This document shows positions 34,172 through 44,200 of a stretch of 64,000 nt of DNA, piece by piece; position 1 is the stretch's first letter; each line of letters opens with the position of its first letter. Both the position numbers and the translations under genes were made by a program. The notes under the pieces were generated by a model. The model was not told the DNA's origin, did no database searches, and saw nothing but the letters and a program-made list of their open reading frames with translations. Source of the DNA: Duganella sp. 1411 (lineage in GTDB: Bacteria > Pseudomonadota > Gammaproteobacteria > Burkholderiales > Burkholderiaceae_D); NCBI RefSeq assembly GCF_017833525.1, contig NZ_JAFICD010000001.1:2764647-2828646 (forward strand). The letters are read 5' to 3'.

Positions 34172-34186
34172 CGTAGTAAATTTACA
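34172..34186. promoter_or_regulatory. HexR operator 2 upstream of zwf
   Basis: CGTAGTAAATTTACA matches the HexR consensus at 13 of 15 positions. It is 32 bp from operator 1 (three helical turns), so two dimers could bind the same face. A possible -10 TATAGT lies at 34208-34213. Confidence 0.75.
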
Positions 34187-34285
34187 CAATGAAAAACCGC
34201 CTCCGGGTATAGTGTCAAACCGGTGGCGCCGCTGTGCAGCGACTTCCCTTTCCGGCACTACTTACTCTTGCGACGACTCTCAATT

Positions 34286-35758
34286 ATGGCTCTTACCGAT
34301 TTTGATCTGGTTCTGTTTGGCGGCAGCGGCGATCTGGCGATGCGCAAACTGCTGCCTGCGATGTACGCCCGCGACGTGGCCAACGACCTGCCCCCGACCG
34401 CCCGCATCATTTGCGTCGGCCGCGCGGACGCCAGCCAGGAAGACTTCCTGCACACCGTCGAGACCACCTCCAAACCCCACATCAAATCGCCGGCCGTCAC
34501 GCCCGCCGCGTGGACCCGCTTCACCGCGCGCATCGTCTACGTCTCGCTCAACGCCACCGACAGCGCCAGCTACAAGAACCTGACCGAGGCGCTGCGCAAG
34601 GACGACGCCATCACCCGCGTCTACTACCTGGCCACGCCGCCGGCGATCTTCTCGCAGATCTGCGACAACCTCAAGGAAAACGGCCTGGTCACCAAGAACT
34701 CGCGCGTGGTGCTGGAAAAGCCGCTCGGGCGCGACCTCGCCTCGGCCAAGCAGATCAACGCCGAAGTGGGCAAGGTGTTCGAGGAATCGCAGATCTACCG
34801 GATCGACCATTACCTGGGCAAGGAGACCGTGCAGAACCTGCTGGCGCTGCGCTTCGGTAACATCCTGTTCGAGCCGCTGTGGCGCCGCGAGTGGATCTCC
34901 GACGTCCAGATCACCATCGCCGAAAAACTCGGCGTCGGCAACCGCATGGGCTATTACGACACCTCCGGCGCGCTGCGCGACATGCTGCAAAACCACCTGC
35001 TGCAACTGCTGTGCATCGTCGCCATGGAGCCGCCGACGTCGATCGCCCCGGACGCCGTGCGCGACGCCAAGCTGCAAGTGCTGCGCTCGCTCAAGAAATT
35101 CACGCCGACCACGCTGGCGCAAAACATCGTGCGCGGCCAGTACCGCGCCGGCCACGTCGACGGCAAGGCCGTGCCGAGCTACCGCGACGAGCCGGACGCG
35201 CCGGAACATTCGCGCACCGAGACCTTCGTCGCCATGAAGGCCGAGATCGACACGTGGCGCTGGGCCGGCGTGCCGTTCTACCTGCGCACCGGCAAGCGCA
35301 TGGCCGACGGCCTGGCCGAGATCGTCGTGCGCTTCAAGCCGATCCCGCACTCGATCTTCGCCCAGCCGACCAACAGCTTCCAGCCGAACTCCCTGGTCAT
35401 CCGCCTGCAGCCCGACGAGGGCCTGCGCATGAACCTGATGGCCAAGACGCCCGGCGACGGCATGCGCCTCAAGCAAGCCGAGCTCGAGCTGGACTTCCGC
35501 GAATCGTTCAAGTCGCCCCGCATGGACGCCTACGAGCGCCTGCTGCTCGACGTGCTGCGCGGCCAGCTGACCTTGTTCATGCGCGGCGACGAGCTGGAAG
35601 CGGCGTGGGAATGGGTCGAGCCTATCCTCAACAACTGGGAGAGCGACGACAGCTACCCGATCCCGTACGCCTCCGGCACCTGGGGTCCGGCGGCCGCCTC
35701 CGCGCTGATCGGCCGCGACGGCCTGCAGTGGCGCGAGGAAGCGCTGCCTGAAGATTAA
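34286..35758 (+). CDS. zwf: Glucose-6-phosphate 1-dehydrogenase
   Basis: 490 residues, normal length. The dinucleotide loop is LFGGSGDLAMRKLLPAMY and the catalytic signature is RIDHYLGKETVQNLLALRF, with the His-Asp dyad completed further down. It oxidises glucose-6-phosphate to 6-phosphogluconolactone with NADP+. The start was set at MALTDFDLV; the longer in-frame reading has no family similarity and overlaps the promoter region. Two HexR operators lie upstream and hexR follows 19 bp downstream, so enzyme and regulator are co-transcribed. Confidence 0.96.
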   Translation: MALTDFDLVLFGGSGDLAMRKLLPAMYARDVANDLPPTARIICVGRADASQEDFLHTVETTSKPHIKSPAVTPAAWTRFTARIVYVSLNATDSASYKNLTEALRKDDAITRVYYLATPPAIFSQICDNLKENGLVTKNSRVVLEKPLGRDLASAKQINAEVGKVFEESQIYRIDHYLGKETVQNLLALRFGNILFEPLWRREWISDVQITIAEKLGVGNRMGYYDTSGALRDMLQNHLLQLLCIVAMEPPTSIAPDAVRDAKLQVLRSLKKFTPTTLAQNIVRGQYRAGHVDGKAVPSYRDEPDAPEHSRTETFVAMKAEIDTWRWAGVPFYLRTGKRMADGLAEIVVRFKPIPHSIFAQPTNSFQPNSLVIRLQPDEGLRMNLMAKTPGDGMRLKQAELELDFRESFKSPRMDAYERLLLDVLRGQLTLFMRGDELEAAWEWVEPILNNWESDDSYPIPYASGTWGPAAASALIGRDGLQWREEALPED

Positions 35759-35777
35759 AGACTGAAGACGCGCCGCA

Positions 35778-36632
35778 ATGCTGCTTGACTCCATCCGCAC
35801 CCAGCTCGACTCGCTCTCCAAATCGGAGCGCAAGGTCGCGCTGGCCGTGCTCGACCACCCGGGCCAGACGGTCAGCCAGAACATCACGGCGCTGGCCAAG
35901 AGCGCCCAGGTGTCCGAGCCGACCGTGGTGCGCTTCTGCCGCACCCTGGGCTACGACGGCTGGCACGAGTTCAAGCTCAAACTCGCGCAGGGGCTGGCGC
36001 TGGCCCTGCCGGGCCTGAACGAGCAGCCGACCCAGGACGACCTCGCGGCCGACCTGGTCAACAAGATCTGCAGCCGCTCGATCAACACCCTGCTCGACCT
36101 GCGCAACAACCTCGATCCGGACGCGATCCAAAAGGCGCTCGACATCCTGGCCAAGGCCAACAAGATCGAGTTCTACGGCCAGGGCACATCCGGCATCGTC
36201 GCCGCCGACGCCCAGCACAAGTTCTTCCGCTCCGGCGTGCCGACCGTGGCCTACGCCGACCCGCACATCCACAGCATCGCCGCCGCCCTGCTGCGCGCCG
36301 GCGACGCCGTGGTCGCCATCTCCCAGCGCGGCAACAGCCCGTCGCTGGTGCGCTCGATCAAGCTGGCCCGCCGCGGCGGCGCCGACGTCATCGTGCTGGC
36401 GCCGTCGGGCACGCCGCTGGCCGACCTGGCCACGGTGCTCATCCCGATCGACCTGATCTTCAACATCGACCCCTACACGCCGATCTCGGCGCGCCTGGCT
36501 TACCTGGTCGTCATCGACGTGCTGGCCGTCGGCCTGGCCCTGCAGCGCGGTCCGGAGTTCCGCAAGAAGATGCAGAACGCCCAGAAGGCCCTGCAGGAGT
36601 TCGACTTGCAATTCGACTCCTTCATCGGCTAA
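35778..36632 (+). CDS. hexR: HexR, RpiR-family regulator of Entner-Doudoroff genes
   Basis: 284 residues. An RpiR-type helix-turn-helix (MLLDSIRTQLDSLSKSERKV, then SEPTVVRFCRTLGYDGWHEF) is followed by a SIS sugar-phosphate domain (IEFYGQGTSGIVAADAQHKF, then AISQRGNSPSLV). In studied bacteria HexR represses zwf, edd and related genes and is released by KDPG. Four matching operators are visible in front of edd, pgi and zwf, so the symbol rests on both sequence and context. The zwf-hexR operon implies autoregulation. Confidence 0.93.
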   Translation: MLLDSIRTQLDSLSKSERKVALAVLDHPGQTVSQNITALAKSAQVSEPTVVRFCRTLGYDGWHEFKLKLAQGLALALPGLNEQPTQDDLAADLVNKICSRSINTLLDLRNNLDPDAIQKALDILAKANKIEFYGQGTSGIVAADAQHKFFRSGVPTVAYADPHIHSIAAALLRAGDAVVAISQRGNSPSLVRSIKLARRGGADVIVLAPSGTPLADLATVLIPIDLIFNIDPYTPISARLAYLVVIDVLAVGLALQRGPEFRKKMQNAQKALQEFDLQFDSFIG

Positions 36633-36814
36633 GCTCTCGCACTTACAAAAAAACCACTACCTGCCCGCGTGGGTGTGCTGGCGTACGTGGGCCGCGCGCC
36701 AGCCCTCCTATAATTGTCGCTGTGCTACAGTGTGTCTGTTTTTTACGCAGACGCAATATTGCTGTTTGCATATGCATTACGTTCGTTTGCCGACGAGCCC
36801 CCCCGAGAGTGGAC

Positions 36815-38269
36815 ATGACTACCTTTACCTCCTATAACGCCCAACCCGCAGTGCGCATCCCGCTGCTGCAGACCGGCGTGCCTGGCTTCGACCAGATCCT
36901 CGGCGGCGGTTTCCCCGCGCACAGCCTGTATCTGATCCAGGGCCTGGCCGGCAGCGGCAAGACCACGCTGGCCTGCCAGATCGGTTTCCAGCATGCGCAC
37001 CAGGGCAAAAAGGTGCTGATCCTGACCCTGATCGCCGAAACCCACGGCAAAATGCTCAACCACCTGAGCAGCTTCTCGTTCTTCGACGAAAAACTGGTCG
37101 GCGAGCGCATCGTCTTTCTCGGCGCCTACAACGAACTGCTCAAGGGCGGCCTGCGCGAGTTGCTCAAGTCGATCGCCAGCACGCTGGCCGACCAGCGCCC
37201 CGACATCATGATCATCGACGGCTTCCGCACCGTGCGCGAGGCCAAGCCGTCGGACGTGGCGCTGTCCGAGTTCATGCTTTCGCTGAACTCGCTGGTGTCG
37301 ACCATGCAGTGCACCACCTTCCTGCTCTCGCCCACCGAGGGCAACGTGGCCGATTCGGAAAACACGCTGGTCGACGGCTTGATCGAGCTGAGCCAATATG
37401 AGCAGGGCTTGCAGCTGATCCGCGAGATCAAGGTGTTTAAATTGCGCGGCAGCAAGCATCTGCTGGGCCGCCACGTGTTCGAGGTGGGCGAGGACGGCGT
37501 CGCCATCTACCCGCGCCTGGAGGCCGTCAGCACGGTGTCGGGCGCGACGCCGGCCGTGTCGCGCCAGCGCCTCGGCTTCGGCATCGAGGGCTGGGACAAG
37601 CTGACCAACGGCGGCGTGGCGCGCGGCTCGACCACCGCGCTGCTGGGCAACCCGGGCGTCGGCAAGACCTTGATGGGCCTGCATTTCGTCTTCGACGGCC
37701 TGCAGCGCGGTGAAAACTGCCTGATCGCCGGCTTCTACGAATCGCCGCTGCGGCTGCTGGAAAAATCGGCCAGCGTCGGCATGGACCTCAAGCCGTACTA
37801 CGACAGCGGCGCGCTGGAGATCATCTGGCATCCGCCGCTGGAGGTGCTGGTCGACGCGCTGGCGCAGGAAATCCTGCGCAACGTCGAGCGGCGCGGCGTG
37901 TCGCGCCTGCTGATGGACGGCCTCGACGGCCTGCGCGAGATCGTCATCCACGACGGGCGCTCGCGCTCGTTCCTGGCCGCGCTGGTCAACGAGTTGCGCT
38001 GCCGCAACGTGACCAGTTTCTTCACCCAGGAACTGCCCTATTTCGGCACCGGGCCGGCACACAGCGAGGTGTCGGCCTCGATGTTGTTCGAAAACATCAT
38101 CCTGTTGCGCTACGTCGACGTGCGCGGCATCAACCGGCGCCAGATCGGCGTGCTCAAGCTGCGCGAGAACAGCTACGACGCGGCCAACCACATCCTGCTC
38201 ATCACCGACAACGGCATGACGATCGAGGGCGCCGTGTTCGGCCCGGTCGTGCCGCCGCAGACGCTATAG
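36815..38269 (+). CDS. KaiC-like ATPase with two RecA-fold domains
   Basis: 484 residues with tandem KaiC domains. Domain 1 opens TGVPGFDQILGGGFP with Walker A GLAGSGKTT; domain 2 opens FGIEGWDKLTNGGVARGS with Walker A GNPGVGKTL. The double catalytic glutamate of cyanobacterial KaiC after the Walker A strand is reduced here to AET in domain 1 and YES in domain 2, and I see no clear counterpart of the Ser-Thr autophosphorylation pair. It is thus not a clock protein. It is followed 9 bp later by a receiver protein, a pairing known for non-cyanobacterial KaiC homologues. The start is MTTFTSYN; the 93 bp of open frame before it are not family-like. Confidence 0.88.
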   Translation: MTTFTSYNAQPAVRIPLLQTGVPGFDQILGGGFPAHSLYLIQGLAGSGKTTLACQIGFQHAHQGKKVLILTLIAETHGKMLNHLSSFSFFDEKLVGERIVFLGAYNELLKGGLRELLKSIASTLADQRPDIMIIDGFRTVREAKPSDVALSEFMLSLNSLVSTMQCTTFLLSPTEGNVADSENTLVDGLIELSQYEQGLQLIREIKVFKLRGSKHLLGRHVFEVGEDGVAIYPRLEAVSTVSGATPAVSRQRLGFGIEGWDKLTNGGVARGSTTALLGNPGVGKTLMGLHFVFDGLQRGENCLIAGFYESPLRLLEKSASVGMDLKPYYDSGALEIIWHPPLEVLVDALAQEILRNVERRGVSRLLMDGLDGLREIVIHDGRSRSFLAALVNELRCRNVTSFFTQELPYFGTGPAHSEVSASMLFENIILLRYVDVRGINRRQIGVLKLRENSYDAANHILLITDNGMTIEGAVFGPVVPPQTL

Positions 38270-38278
38270 CGAGATGAC

Positions 38279-38719
38279 ATGAGCGACTCCCCAGCAATCA
38301 TGGACGCCAACCCGGATGGAAAACTCATCCTGGTGGTCGACGACGAGTTCGACGTCCTGTCGGCGTACACGATGCTGTTCGAATACCGCGGCTACCGGGT
38401 GCGCACGGCCGGCAACGGCGCCGAGGCGCTGGCGCTGGCCGCGCGCGAGCGGCCCGACATCGTCGTCTCCGACTACATGATGCCGGTGATGGACGGCGCC
38501 CAGCTGTGCCTGCAATGGCGGGCCGACCCGGCGCTGCGCGCCATCCCGTTCATCCTGGCCAGCGCCGGCATCCCGCGCAAGGAAGAGATGATCCCGTACG
38601 ACACCTTCTTCCGCAAGCCGATCCGTTTCGAGGTGCTGCTCGACGAGATCGCGCGGCTGATCGCCGCCGGCCCGAGCCGGGAAAACCACGCAAACCACGG
38701 AAACCACGGAAACACGTAG
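38279..38719 (+). CDS. Response regulator receiver protein partnering the KaiC-like ATPase
   Basis: 146 residues, a receiver domain without output. ILVVDDEFDVLSAYTM has the acidic pair, IVVSDYMMPVMDGAQ the phospho-acceptor Asp, and FFRKPIRFEVLL the conserved Lys. The start codon lies 9 bp after the KaiC-like stop. The last dozen residues (ENHANHGNHGNT) come from a 9-bp repeat AAACCACGG at the edge of a Family A element, and the TAG stop is inside the element (CACGTAGGG). The native C-terminus was probably near LIAAGPSR. Confidence 0.9.
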   Translation: MSDSPAIMDANPDGKLILVVDDEFDVLSAYTMLFEYRGYRVRTAGNGAEALALAARERPDIVVSDYMMPVMDGAQLCLQWRADPALRAIPFILASAGIPRKEEMIPYDTFFRKPIRFEVLLDEIARLIAAGPSRENHANHGNHGNT

Positions 38720-38810
38720 GGCGGATTAGCGCAGCGTAATCCGCCAATGCATGCGCCGCCGGCGGCTCGTCGATGGCGGATTACGGCGTTCCGCCTAATC
38801 CGCCCTACGC
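38715..38810. repeat. Family A palindromic repeat pair, copy 7 (inverted doublet)
   Basis: A left element GTAGGGCGGATTAGCGCAGC plus GTAATCCGCC is followed by a spacer with GCCGCCGGCGGC and a right element GGCGGATTACGGCG plus CCGCCTAATCCGCCCTACG in inverted orientation. It fills the gap between the receiver gene and the tal promoter region. Confidence 0.85.
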
Positions 38811-38870
38811 AAAACAAACACGGTTGAGTACAATAAGATAATCCTTTATTCCCCCTGACCGGCAGCGCAC

Positions 38871-39806
38871 ATGAACCAACTCGAACAGCTCAAGCAATTC
38901 ACCACCGTCGTCGCCGACACCGGCGACTTCCAGTCGATCCAGGCCTACACCCCGCGCGACGCCACCACCAATCCGTCGCTGATCCTCAAGGCGGTCCAAA
39001 AGGACGAATACAAGCCGCTGCTGGAAAAAGCCGTGCGCGACAACCTCGACCGCTCGATCCCGGACACCATCGACCACCTGCTGGTGGCCTTCGGCAAGCA
39101 GATCCTGCGCATCATCCCGGGCCGCGTGTCGACCGAGATCGACGCCCGCCTGTCGTTCGACGTCGAAGGCTCGGTGGCCAAGGGCCGCGACCTGATCGCC
39201 CTGTACGAGGCGGCCGGCATCGAGCGCGAACGCGTGCTCATCAAGATGGCCGCCACCTGGGAGGGCATCCGCGCCGCCGAGATCCTCGAGAAGGAAGGCA
39301 TCCGCTGCAACATGACCCTGCTGTTCTCGCTGGGCCAGGCGATCGCCTGCGCCGACGCCGGCGCCCAGCTGATCTCGCCGTTCGTCGGCCGCATCTACGA
39401 CTGGTATAAAAAGTCCACCGGCCTCGACTACGTGGGCGCCGAGGACCCGGGCGTGCAGTCGGTCAAGCGCATCTACAACTACTACCGCAAGTTCGGCTAC
39501 AAGACCGAGGTCATGGGCGCGAGCTTCCGCAACACCGGCCAGATCCTCGAACTGGCCGGCTGCGATCTGCTCACCATCAGCCCGGACCTGCTGCAAAAGC
39601 TGGCCGACAGCGACGCCCCGGTCGAGCGCAAGCTCAGCGCCGACAAGGTGCCGTCGTCGGGCATCATCAAGCTGACCCAGGACGAGAAGACCTTCCGCTT
39701 CCAGCTCAACGAGGACCAGATGGCGTCCGAGAAGCTGGCCGAGGGCATCCGCGCCTTCTGCGCCGACTCGGGCAAGCTCAAGCAAATCATCTCCGGCATG
39801 CGCTGA
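38871..39806 (+). CDS. tal: Transaldolase
   Basis: 311 residues, TalB type. The Schiff-base lysine is in [14 protein letters not shown], and the N-terminal signature is [14 protein letters not shown]. It transfers dihydroxyacetone units in the pentose phosphate pathway and so connects with rpiA, zwf and pgi in the same window. A good intrinsic terminator follows 20 bp after the stop codon. No HexR-like site was found upstream, so it is probably outside that regulon. Confidence 0.97.
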   Translation: MNQLEQLKQFTTVVADTGDFQSIQAYTPRDATTNPSLILKAVQKDEYKPLLEKAVRDNLDRSIPDTIDHLLVAFGKQILRIIPGRVSTEIDARLSFDVEGSVAKGRDLIALYEAAGIERERVLIKMAATWEGIRAAEILEKEGIRCNMTLLFSLGQAIACADAGAQLISPFVGRIYDWYKKSTGLDYVGAEDPGVQSVKRIYNYYRKFGYKTEVMGASFRNTGQILELAGCDLLTISPDLLQKLADSDAPVERKLSADKVPSSGIIKLTQDEKTFRFQLNEDQMASEKLAEGIRAFCADSGKLKQIISGMR

Positions 39807-39825
39807 GCGCGCGCCAACACGGCTG

Positions 39826-39864
39826 AAAGGCAGGAGCACGGCGCGCCGTCCTCCTGCCTTTTTG
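39826..39864 (+). terminator. Intrinsic terminator of tal
   Basis: AAAGGCAGGAG and CTCCTGCCTTTTT form an extended stem, with an inner ACGGCGCGCCGT palindrome and a five-T tail. Confidence 0.85.
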
Positions 39865-39908
39865 ACGTCTTAACAACACTTGTGCAACCGTTGAGCGTCA
39901 ATTGCACC

Positions 39909-39933
39909 GTAACCGACATGTACAAAACGTTAC
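39909..39933. promoter_or_regulatory. Possible repressor operator before the efflux operon
   Basis: GTAAC and GTTAC are inverted about a 15-base centre (CGACATGTACAAAAC) some 90 bp upstream of the adaptor gene. A -10-like TACAAT lies just downstream at 39948-39953. The site could bind a TetR-type repressor, but no such gene is adjacent. Confidence 0.35.
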
Positions 39934-40019
39934 ATTTCTGACTGTATTACAATGTTGCAACTCAGTCGGCCCCGCGCCGGCCGGCGAACGTCCCATCATT
40001 CCCTTTTCAGAGACCATCC

Positions 40020-41219
40020 ATGAGATCCGTCCCTCGCTCCACCACCCTTGCCTGCGCCGCCCTCACCCTCGCCGTGCTCGGCGCCTGCGGCAAAAAAGAC
40101 ACCGCGCCCGCCGCGCCGCCACCGCCCAAGGTGTCGGTCGTCACGGTCGCGCCGGCCAGCGTCACGCTCACCAGCGAGCTGCCGGGCCGCACCGAGGCCT
40201 CGCGCATCGCCGAGGTGCGCGCGCGCACCGCCGGCATCGTGCTCAAGCGGGTGTTCGAGGAGGGCGGCGACGTCAAGGCCGGCGAGGTGCTGTTCCGCAT
40301 CGACCCGGCCAGCTTCCAGGCCTCGTTCGACAGCGCCCAGGCGGCCGTCGCCAAGGCCGAGGCCAACCTGGCCCAGGCCGACCTGAAGGTCAAGCGCTAC
40401 AAGCCGCTGCTGGCCGCGCAAGCGGTCAGCCAGCAGGAATACGACGACGCCGTCACCGCGCAGAAGCAGGCCGCCGCCGACCTGGCCACCGCCAAGGCGG
40501 CGCGCACCAACGCCGGCCTGACCCTGGGCTACGCCACCGTCACCGCGCCGATCTCCGGGCGCATCGGCCGCGCGCTGGTGACCGAGGGCGCGCTGGTGGG
40601 CCAGGGCGAGGCCACGCCGATGGCCACCGTGCAGCAGCTCGACCCGATCTACGTCACCATCACGCAATCGTCGACCGAGCTGCTCAAGCTGCGGCGCGCG
40701 CTGGCCGAGGGTAAGCTCAAAAGCGCCGGTAAAGACCAGGCGCGCGTCTCGCTGGTCACCGAGGACGGCCAGGCCTACCCGCAGACGGGCAAGCTGCTGT
40801 TCGCCGACGTCTCGGTCGACCAGAACACCGGTTCGGTGTCGATGCGCGCCGAGTTCCCCAATCCGAAGCGCACGCTGTTGCCGGGCATGTACGTGCGCGC
40901 CCGGCTCGAACAGGGCGTCAACGAGGCCGCCATCACGGTGCCGCAGCAGGCCGTGGTGCGCACCCAGGACGGCGCCTCGGTGCTGATCGTCGGCAGCGAC
41001 AACAAGGTGGTCTCGCAGCCGATCACCGCCACCGCCAACGAGGGCCAGAACTGGGTCGTCAGCAGCGGCCTCAAAGGCGGCGAGCGCATCATCGTCGAAG
41101 GCTTCCAGAAGGCCAAGCCGGGCCTGGCCGTCACGCCGCAACCGTGGGCCGGACCGGCCTCCCCCGCCCCCGCCGCCCCGGCGACGGCAGCCCCCGCCGC
41201 CCCCGCGGCCGCCAAATAA
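40020..41219 (+). CDS. RND efflux periplasmic adaptor lipoprotein (AcrA/MexA-like)
   Basis: 399 residues. A lipoprotein signal ends in the lipobox LGAC (Cys about residue 23). The hairpin and lipoyl segments follow: RTAGIVLKRVFEEGGDVKAG, FRIDPASFQASF and a coiled coil (AEANLAQADLKVKRYKPLLA). The family signature APISGRIGRALVTEGALV is next. The C-terminus is an Ala/Pro-rich tail. It links the inner-membrane pump to the outer-membrane channel encoded downstream. Only 12 bp separate it from the pump gene. Confidence 0.95.
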   Translation: MRSVPRSTTLACAALTLAVLGACGKKDTAPAAPPPPKVSVVTVAPASVTLTSELPGRTEASRIAEVRARTAGIVLKRVFEEGGDVKAGEVLFRIDPASFQASFDSAQAAVAKAEANLAQADLKVKRYKPLLAAQAVSQQEYDDAVTAQKQAAADLATAKAARTNAGLTLGYATVTAPISGRIGRALVTEGALVGQGEATPMATVQQLDPIYVTITQSSTELLKLRRALAEGKLKSAGKDQARVSLVTEDGQAYPQTGKLLFADVSVDQNTGSVSMRAEFPNPKRTLLPGMYVRARLEQGVNEAAITVPQQAVVRTQDGASVLIVGSDNKVVSQPITATANEGQNWVVSSGLKGGERIIVEGFQKAKPGLAVTPQPWAGPASPAPAAPATAAPAAPAAAK

Positions 41220-41231
41220 CCTGGAGCTCAG

Positions 41232-44200
41232 ATGGCCAAGTTCTTCATCGACCGCCCCGTCTTCGCGTGGGTGATCGCATTATTCATCCTGCTTGGCGGC
41301 GCGCTGGCGATCACGGTGCTGCCGGTGTCGCAGTATCCGACCATCGCGCCGCCGTCCATCGTCATCACCACCAGCTATCCGGGCGCCACCGCCCAGGTGC
41401 TCGACGACGCCGTCACCAGCGTCATCGAACAGGAAATGAACGGCGCCGACGGCCTGCAGTACGTCGAATCGCAAAGCGAAGCCAATGGCTCCGTGACCAT
41501 CACCGTCACCTTCGTCCCCGGCACCAATCCGGACCTGGCGGCGGTCGACGTGCAAAACCGCATCAAGCGGGTCGAATCGCGCCTGCCCGCCTCGGTCACC
41601 CAGCAGGGCGTGCAGGTCAACAAGGCGCGCTCGAACATCCTGATGTTCGTCGGCCTGACCTCGACCGACGGCCGGCTCGATCCGACCGGCCTGGGCGACT
41701 ACATGGCGCGCAACGTCGTCAACGAGATCAAGCGCATTCCCGGCGTCGGCCAGGCGCAGTTGTTCGGCACCGAGCGGGCCATGCGGGTCTGGGTCGACCC
41801 GGCCAAGCTGGTCGGCCTCAAGCTCACCATGGCCGACGTCACCGCCGCCATCCGCGCGCAAAACGCCCAGGTCACCTCCGGCACCCTGGGCGACCTGCCC
41901 AGCCCCGCGCAGCAAAGCTATTCGGCGCCGATCGTGGTCACCGGCCAGCTGTCGTCGACCACCGAATTCGGCGAGATCGTGCTGCGCTCGAACACCGCCG
42001 GCTCGGTGGTGCGCCTGAAGGACGTGGCCCGCGTTGAAATGGGCGGCGCCAACTTCAACATCAGCGCGCGCCTGAACGGCGCGCCGTTCGCCGCCGTCGC
42101 CGTGCAGCTGTCGCTGACCGGTAACGCGCTGCAGACGGCCACCTCGGTGCGCGCCAAGATGGACGAACTGGCCAAGTACTTCCCGCCGGGCGTGCAGTAC
42201 ACCATCCCGTACGACACCTCGACCTTCGTCAAGATCTCGATCGAGGAAGTGGTCAAGACCTTGCTCGAGGCGGTGCTGCTGGTGTTCATCGTCATGTACA
42301 TCTTCCTGCAGAACATCCGCTACACCCTGATCCCGACCATCGTCGTGCCGATCGCGCTGATGGGCACCTTCGCCATGATGCAGCTGTTCGGCTTCTCGAT
42401 CAACGTGCTCACCATGTTCGGCATGGTGCTGGCGATCGGCATCCTGGTCGACGACGCCATCGTGGTGGTGGAGAACGTCGAACGCATCATGAGCGAGGAA
42501 GGCCTGTCGCCGCGCGACGCCACCCGCAAGGCGATGTCGCAGATCACCGGCGCCATCATCGGCATCACGCTGGTGCTGGTGGCGGTGTTCATCCCGATGG
42601 CCTTCTTCGGCGGCGCCGTCGGCGCCATCTACCGCCAGTTCTCGCTGGCGATGGTGTCGGCCATGGGCTTCTCGGCGCTGATGGCGCTGACCCTGACGCC
42701 GGCGCTGTGCGCGACCATGCTCAAACCGGTGGAGGCCGGCCACCACCACGAGAAGAAAGGCTTCTTCGGCTGGTTCAACCGCCGCTTCGCCGTCACCGCC
42801 AGCGGCTACCAGGGCGTCATCGCCAAAATGCTCAAGCGCACCGGCCGCTACCTGGTGGTGTTCGCGCTGCTGTGCGGCGTGGTCGGCTGGCTGTACGTGC
42901 GCCTGCCGTCGTCGTTCCTGCCGAACGAGGACCAGGGCTACCTGATCGCCAACGTCCAGCTGCCGCCGGGCGCCTCGCGCAGCCGCGCGCAGGCGGTGCT
43001 GGCGCAGGCCGACGAGTACTTCCGCAAGCAGACGGCCGTGGCCCGCACCATCGCGGTGGCCGGCTTCAGCTTCTCGGGCAACGGCCAGAACGTCGGCCTG
43101 GTGTTCGTGCCGCTCAAGGACTGGAAGGAGCGCGGACCGCAGGACTCGGCGCAGGCCATCGCCGCGCGCGCCATGGGCGCGCTGTCGGGCATCCCGGACG
43201 CCATCATCTTCCCGCTCAGCCCTCCGCCCATCCGCGAGCTGGGCAACGCCACCGGCATCACCGCGCGCCTGCAGGACCGCAGCGCGCAAGGCCACGACGC
43301 GCTGATCGCCGCGCGCAACCAGCTGCTGGGCCTTGCCGCCAAGAGCGCCATCCTCAAGGGCGTGCGGCCCGAGGGGCTGGAGGACGCGCCGCAGCTGCAG
43401 CTCGACATCGACCGCGAGAAGGCCAACGCGCTGGGCGTCACCTTCGCCGACATCAACGCCATGCTGTCGACCGCGCTCGGCTCGTCGTACGTCAACGACT
43501 TCGCCAGCGCCGGCCGCCAGCAGCGCGTGATCGTGCAGGCCGACGCGCCGCGCCGCCTGCAGCCCGAGGACATCATGCAGCTCAACGTGCGCAGCGCCAG
43601 CGGCGCCATGGTGCCGTTCTCCTCGTTCGCCAAGTCGCGCTGGATCCAGGGCCCGGTGCAGCTGGTGCGCTACAACGGCTACCCCGCCATCAAGCTGACC
43701 GGCGACGCCGCGCCCGGCCGCTCGACCGGCGAGGCGATGGACGAACTGGAACGCCTGGCCGCGCAGCTGCCGCCCGGCTTCGGCGTCGAATGGACCGGCC
43801 AGTCGCTGGAGGAGAAAACCTCCGGCTCGCAGGCGCCGGCGCTGTTCGCGCTGTCGCTGCTGGCCGCCTTCCTGGTGCTGGCCGCGCTGTATGAAAGCGA
43901 ATCGATCCCGATCGCCGTGCTGCTGGTGGTGCCGCTGGGGATCCTGGGCGCGCTGCTGGGCGCCCATATCCGCGACCTGCCCAACGACGTGTACTTCAAG
44001 GTGGGCCTGATCGCCATCATCGGCCTGTCGGCCAAGAACGCGATCCTGATCATCGAATTCGCCAAGGACCTGCAGGCCCAAGGCATGGGCCTGATCGAGG
44101 CGACCCTGGAGGCGGTGCACCTGCGCTTCCGCCCGATCATCATGACCTCGCTGGCCTTCATCCTTGGCGTGCTGCCGCTGGTGATCGCCACCGGCGCCGG

